From: Anaerolineae bacterium
Lineage (GTDB): Bacteria > Chloroflexota > Anaerolineae > J102
DNA length: 15,426 nucleotides
Direction of reading: 5' to 3'
NCBI GenBank assembly: GCA_026985975.1
Contig: JALSPL010000138.1
Location: 1 to 15,426, forward strand
This document shows, in pieces, positions 12,617 through 15,426 of the stretch. A model generated the notes under the pieces. The model saw only the letters and a list, made by a program, of their open reading frames with translations, had not been told where the DNA came from and searched no databases. The position numbers and the translations under genes were made by a program. Within the stretch, counting starts at the first letter, position 1. The number at the start of each line of letters is the position of its first letter.

Positions 12617-15049
12617 CTAGTCTTTGTGCGCATCCCCATCCCCATCCTCATCCTCGCTCGCCAGCTCTTTCCAGCGCTCGGCCATGGCTTGCAGCGCAGC
12701 CAGTACGCGGCCATTGACGCTTTCGGGCGGATAGGCGCCCGATTCGTCGGCCTCGCCCGGCTCCAGGCCCGTCAGCAACGTCAACGCCTGGTCCACTGTC
12801 ACCACCGGGTGGATGTGAAAGCGGCCCGCGGCCACCGCATCCACCACATCTTGCCGCAAGGCCAGATGCTGCACATTGGCCCGGGGGATGATGACGCCCT
12901 GGGTTCCGGTGAGCTCGCCCGCCAGACGGCAGGTGTCGAAAAAGCCTTCGATCTTCTCATTGACCCCGCCGATGGCCTGCACATCCCCGTGCTGGTTCAC
13001 CGAGCCGGTCACCGCCATATCCTGACGCAGGGGAATATCGCCGATGGAGGAGATCAGTGCGCAAAGCTCGGCCAGAGAGGCGCTGTCTCCCTCCACCATG
13101 GAATAGGTTTGCTCGAAGACCAGGGTGGCGCGCAGGGAAAGAGGCTGCTGCTGGGCGTAGCGGTGTCCCAGGAAGGCGGAGAGGATCATCACGCCCTTGG
13201 AGTGAATGGGCCCGCCCATCTTCACCTCTCGCTGGATGTCCACCACGCCCCCGCGGCCCATGTAGGTGCGGGCGGTGATGCGGCTGGGCGCGCCAAAGCT
13301 GATCTGCCCCAGTTCCAGCACCGCCAATCCGTTGATCTGGCCGGGCCGGGCGCCGCTGACGTCGATGAGCAGGATGTCGCGGGCGAAGGCTTCGCGCAAC
13401 CGCTCCTCGGTGCGATTGCCGCGATAATGCTGTTCGTCGATGGCCCGTTGCACATCGATGGCAGTGACCAGCTCGCGTCCCATCTTCCCGGCCCAATAGC
13501 TGGCCTCGGTCAGCAGATCGGAAATGCTGCGGAAACTGGCGGAGAGATACTGCTGGTCGGAGACCAGGCGGGAGCTGTGATCCACCACCCGGGCCACGGC
13601 ATCGGGCGCGAAGTGACGCAACCCATCCTTGCGGCAAAAGCTGGCGATGAATTGGGCGTATTCGGCGATGGTCTCATCATTGCGGGGCATGCGATCGTCG
13701 AAATCGGCCTGCACCTTGAATAACTCCAGAAAATCCTCGTCGTACTCTGTCAGCAAGTAATAGAGCCAGGCGGGCCCGGCGATGACCACCTTCAATTGCA
13801 ATGGGATCGTTTCGGGCTCCAGCACAGCGGTGGAGACCAGGCCCAGGGATTGGGCGTACTCCTCCACCCGGATCTCCCCCTCCTTCAACGCCCGCTTCAG
13901 CGCATCCCAGGCCTGAGGTCGCTGGAACAGCGACAGGGCCTCCAGCACCAGATAACCGCCATTGGCCCGATGCAGCGCGCCCGCCCGGATCATGGTGAAA
14001 TCGGTGACCAACGCCCCCATCACCACCCGGTGCTCGATGCGCCCCACCAGGTTGGCGAAGTTGGGGTTGCTCTCGTAAATGACGGGCGCGCCCTGGGCGT
14101 CGCCGTTATCCACCAGCAGATTGACGCTGTAGCGGGCCATAACGCTGTCGCTGGCGGCAGTTTGCATCAGCGCCTGCGGCCCCGTCTGAGCCTCTTCCGA
14201 TTGTTTGAATAAATTGGCGTTGGAGACCAGATCGTCCATCATGGCGTCGAGATGCTGGGGAACTTCGGGGATGTGCTGATATTTTTCCTTGAGCTCCGCG
14301 ACCGGATGTTGGATGGTAAAACGAGCGACCCGATCATCCAGCGCCGCCAACTTTTTTTGAGCCTCCCGTTCCTGCTCCCGCATCAATAGCATGGTCTTCT
14401 CCACCTGCTCCGAGAGCATCTCTCGCAGTTTCCTCAACTTCTGTTTTTGCTCCTCGCTCAGCTTCTCCATATCTTCATCGGACAGCGGTTTGCCCTTGAC
14501 CGTGGGGACCAACATGAAACCGCCCGGAATCCGCACGATGCCAAAGCTGTATTGCTCCACATACTCATTCAGCTTCTGCCAGGTTTCTTCCTGGAGCGCC
14601 TTCAGCTCCTTGATGATGCGATCTCGCTCTTGACGATAATTCTCATTCTCGAAAGCGGCGGGGATGGCCCGTTTCAACTCATTGATCAGCCCATCCAGAT
14701 CATCCCGCAGCTTGCGACCCCAACCAGCGGGCAGACGGATGGCGTTGGGCCGGGAGCGATCCTTGAAGTTGAAGACATACACCCAATCGTCGGCCGCAGG
14801 CCGGGTGCGGGCCTCGGCGTCGATGAATTGTCGGGCCGCGGTAAACTTTCCCGTGCCCGGCACGCCCGAAACATAGATATTGAACCCGTCGTTTTTCATG
14901 CCCATGCCGAATTCCAGCGCCCGCACCGCCCGTTTTTGCCCGACGATGCCGGTCAGTTCCGGTAAATCGGCTGTAGACGCGAATTCGAAGCGGGACGGAT
15001 TGCAAATGGGTCTGAGTTGACCGGGGTCAAGCTCTGCGATGAGATGCAT
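12617..15049 (-). CDS. Lon-like ATP-dependent protease (AAA_32 / Lon_C type)
   Basis: An 810-residue Lon-related protease of the AAA_32 family, cytosolic. The N-terminus has FEFASTADLPELTGIVGQKRAV, then a P-loop (GVPGTGKFT, 62-70). A charged, coiled-coil-like insert of about 120 residues follows (roughly 130-250, rich in Glu/Lys/Gln), then the HRANGGYLVLEAL Walker-B-like strand. The C-terminal proteolytic domain contains GDSAS with catalytic S656 and GGVNEKIEGF with K699; the 43-residue spacing equals that of E. coli Lon (S679/K722). It probably degrades damaged or regulatory proteins. ATG at 15049 is preferred over longer forms (15235, 15139, 15091): AGGGAG sits just upstream, an extended -10 box at 15087-15092 predicts transcription from about 15080, and the longer N-terminus is built from repeat sequence. 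The acidic tail is coded by hexamer-like CATCCC/CATCCT units (12631-12654). Confidence 0.93.
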   Translation of the reverse strand: MHLIAELDPGQLRPICNPSRFEFASTADLPELTGIVGQKRAVRALEFGMGMKNDGFNIYVSGVPGTGKFTAARQFIDAEARTRPAADDWVYVFNFKDRSRPNAIRLPAGWGRKLRDDLDGLINELKRAIPAAFENENYRQERDRIIKELKALQEETWQKLNEYVEQYSFGIVRIPGGFMLVPTVKGKPLSDEDMEKLSEEQKQKLRKLREMLSEQVEKTMLLMREQEREAQKKLAALDDRVARFTIQHPVAELKEKYQHIPEVPQHLDAMMDDLVSNANLFKQSEEAQTGPQALMQTAASDSVMARYSVNLLVDNGDAQGAPVIYESNPNFANLVGRIEHRVVMGALVTDFTMIRAGALHRANGGYLVLEALSLFQRPQAWDALKRALKEGEIRVEEYAQSLGLVSTAVLEPETIPLQLKVVIAGPAWLYYLLTEYDEDFLELFKVQADFDDRMPRNDETIAEYAQFIASFCRKDGLRHFAPDAVARVVDHSSRLVSDQQYLSASFRSISDLLTEASYWAGKMGRELVTAIDVQRAIDEQHYRGNRTEERLREAFARDILLIDVSGARPGQINGLAVLELGQISFGAPSRITARTYMGRGGVVDIQREVKMGGPIHSKGVMILSAFLGHRYAQQQPLSLRATLVFEQTYSMVEGDSASLAELCALISSIGDIPLRQDMAVTGSVNQHGDVQAIGGVNEKIEGFFDTCRLAGELTGTQGVIIPRANVQHLALRQDVVDAVAAGRFHIHPVVTVDQALTLLTGLEPGEADESGAYPPESVNGRVLAALQAMAERWKELASEDEDGDGDAHKD

Positions 15050-15086
15050 CATATCTCCCTGAGAGTAACGGAAACCATCCACCTCT

Positions 15087-15092
15087 ATCATA
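15087..15092 (-). promoter_or_regulatory. Extended -10 promoter for the Lon-like gene
   Basis: On the minus strand TGGTATGAT gives an extended -10 (TGn before TATGAT, plus-strand 15087-15092) with an A/T-rich stretch directly upstream and no good -35. The predicted start near 15080 leaves a leader of about 31 bases to the ATG at 15049, including AGGGAG close to it. Confidence 0.45.
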
Positions 15093-15131
15093 CCAGATTT
15101 TTTATATTTTCGCGCATCGATTTCGAAAGCT

Positions 15132-15168
15132 GGCACCATGAGCGGCTGCACGCCAATAAGGATGAAAC
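15132..15168. repeat. Dispersed repeat, partial third copy (leader part only)
   Basis: The stretch starting GGCACCATGAGCGGCTGCAC matches the leader of the palindromic repeat (15321-15357 and 7868-7903) with several substitutions, but the palindrome that follows in those copies is absent here. Confidence 0.55.
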
Positions 15169-15200
15169 TGAGCACGTCAATCTGGCGGGACAGCCAAGCC

Positions 15201-15250
15201 CGTAAAACGTAATGCGTAAGGCGTAAGGACCTCACGTTTTACGCATTACG
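15201..15250. repeat. Inverted heptamer tract upstream of the Lon-like gene
   Basis: Four direct units CGTAAAA, CGTAATG, CGTAAGG, CGTAAGG (15201-15228) are followed, on the opposite strand sense, by the same kind of units. CGTAATGCGTAA (15208-15219) is a perfect 12-bp inverted repeat of TTACGCATTACG (15239-15250), with a 19-base loop. Confidence 0.8.
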
Positions 15251-15322
15251 TGGTGCGCCAGGCCAATGTTGGCTTCGAGAGCGTCTCGGCAAACGACGCC
15301 AACGTTTATTTTCGGAACAGGC

Positions 15323-15426
15323 GCCATGAGCGTTTGCACGCCAATAAGAATGAAAAAACGTCTGTGTCATTCTGAGTGACCAACGGGAGCGAAGAATCTC
15401 GCGTTTGCAGACGGGGAGATTCCTCA
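15323..15426. repeat. Palindromic dispersed repeat, copy 2 (cut by window end)
   Basis: It matches 7870-7980 closely: the leader from GCCATGAGCG, then from GTCATTCTGAG (15366) the start of the nested palindrome, including the inner GAATCTC arm (15394-15400). The right arm lies beyond the window. Both copies are in the same orientation. The stretch 15251-15322 shows no gene or other feature. Confidence 0.75.

Noticed and set aside
12611..13723. A 370-codon open frame on the plus strand opposite the Lon-like gene
   Set aside because: It is antisense to the conserved proteolytic domain with the Ser/Lys dyad; no ribosome site or family resemblance.
1..15426. A single multi-gene novel system (defence, secondary metabolism or microcompartment)
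   Set aside because: Frequent strand switches, short transcription units and unrelated families argue against one coordinated system in this window.

Overview
The window looks like chromosomal DNA from a GC-rich (I estimate 55-60 %) bacterium. Gene families and repeat style suggest Chloroflexota (Anaerolineae/Caldilineae type): a Clp_N-M50 membrane protease fusion, a lipoprotein with FlgD-like Ig repeats, an LPG-synthase-type membrane protein, a stand-alone Mut7-C RNase, and heptanucleotide repeat tracts both between and inside genes. The placement is inference; there is no rRNA or other phylogenetic marker. I see no tRNA, CRISPR array, transposase or phage gene.

Layout, left to right. 1-232: no gene, a weak A-rich repeat. 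233-1315 (-): class V aminotransferase. 1508-2419 (+): TerC-family membrane protein. 2442-2900 (-): Mut7-C RNase with a zinc ribbon. 2997-4232 (+): a divergent Amt/Rh-type protein that has lost both pore histidines. 4229-4699 (-) and 4739-6055 (-): a small Gly-rich membrane protein behind a Clp_N-M50 intramembrane protease fusion. 6433-7335 (+): LPG-synthase-like membrane protein, possibly coupled to a small upstream ORF (6218-6436). 7405-7836 (-): small membrane protein with a His cluster, possibly followed by an overlapping 30-codon ORF. 7870-7997: palindromic dispersed repeat. 9001-10362 and 8010-8990 (both -): lipoprotein then family 2 glycosyltransferase, 10 bp apart. 10573-10974 (+): two-CBS protein with a clear promoter. 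10977-11171: remnant of a second radical SAM 3' end and a strong hairpin. 11172-12464 (-): radical SAM protein. 12617-15049 (-): Lon-like protease with an AAA module and an intact Ser/Lys dyad. 15050-15426: Lon promoter, an inverted heptamer tract and two copies of the dispersed repeat.

The genes switch strand often and form only short transcription units (lipoprotein plus glycosyltransferase; Clp_N-M50 plus small membrane protein). They do not add up to one pathway: they cover membrane transport, envelope or glycan work, and two proteases. No defence or biosynthetic island is evident.

The most notable signals are (i) the Amt-like protein without its twin histidines, (ii) the Clp_N-M50 fusion, and (iii) 7-bp-period repeat tracts at four loci, two of which lie inside open reading frames and add short peptides to a glycosyltransferase and a radical SAM enzyme, while the other two form inverted pairs upstream of genes. 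Several start sites were moved inward from the longest ORF because of ribosome binding sites, promoters or repeat-derived N-termini.
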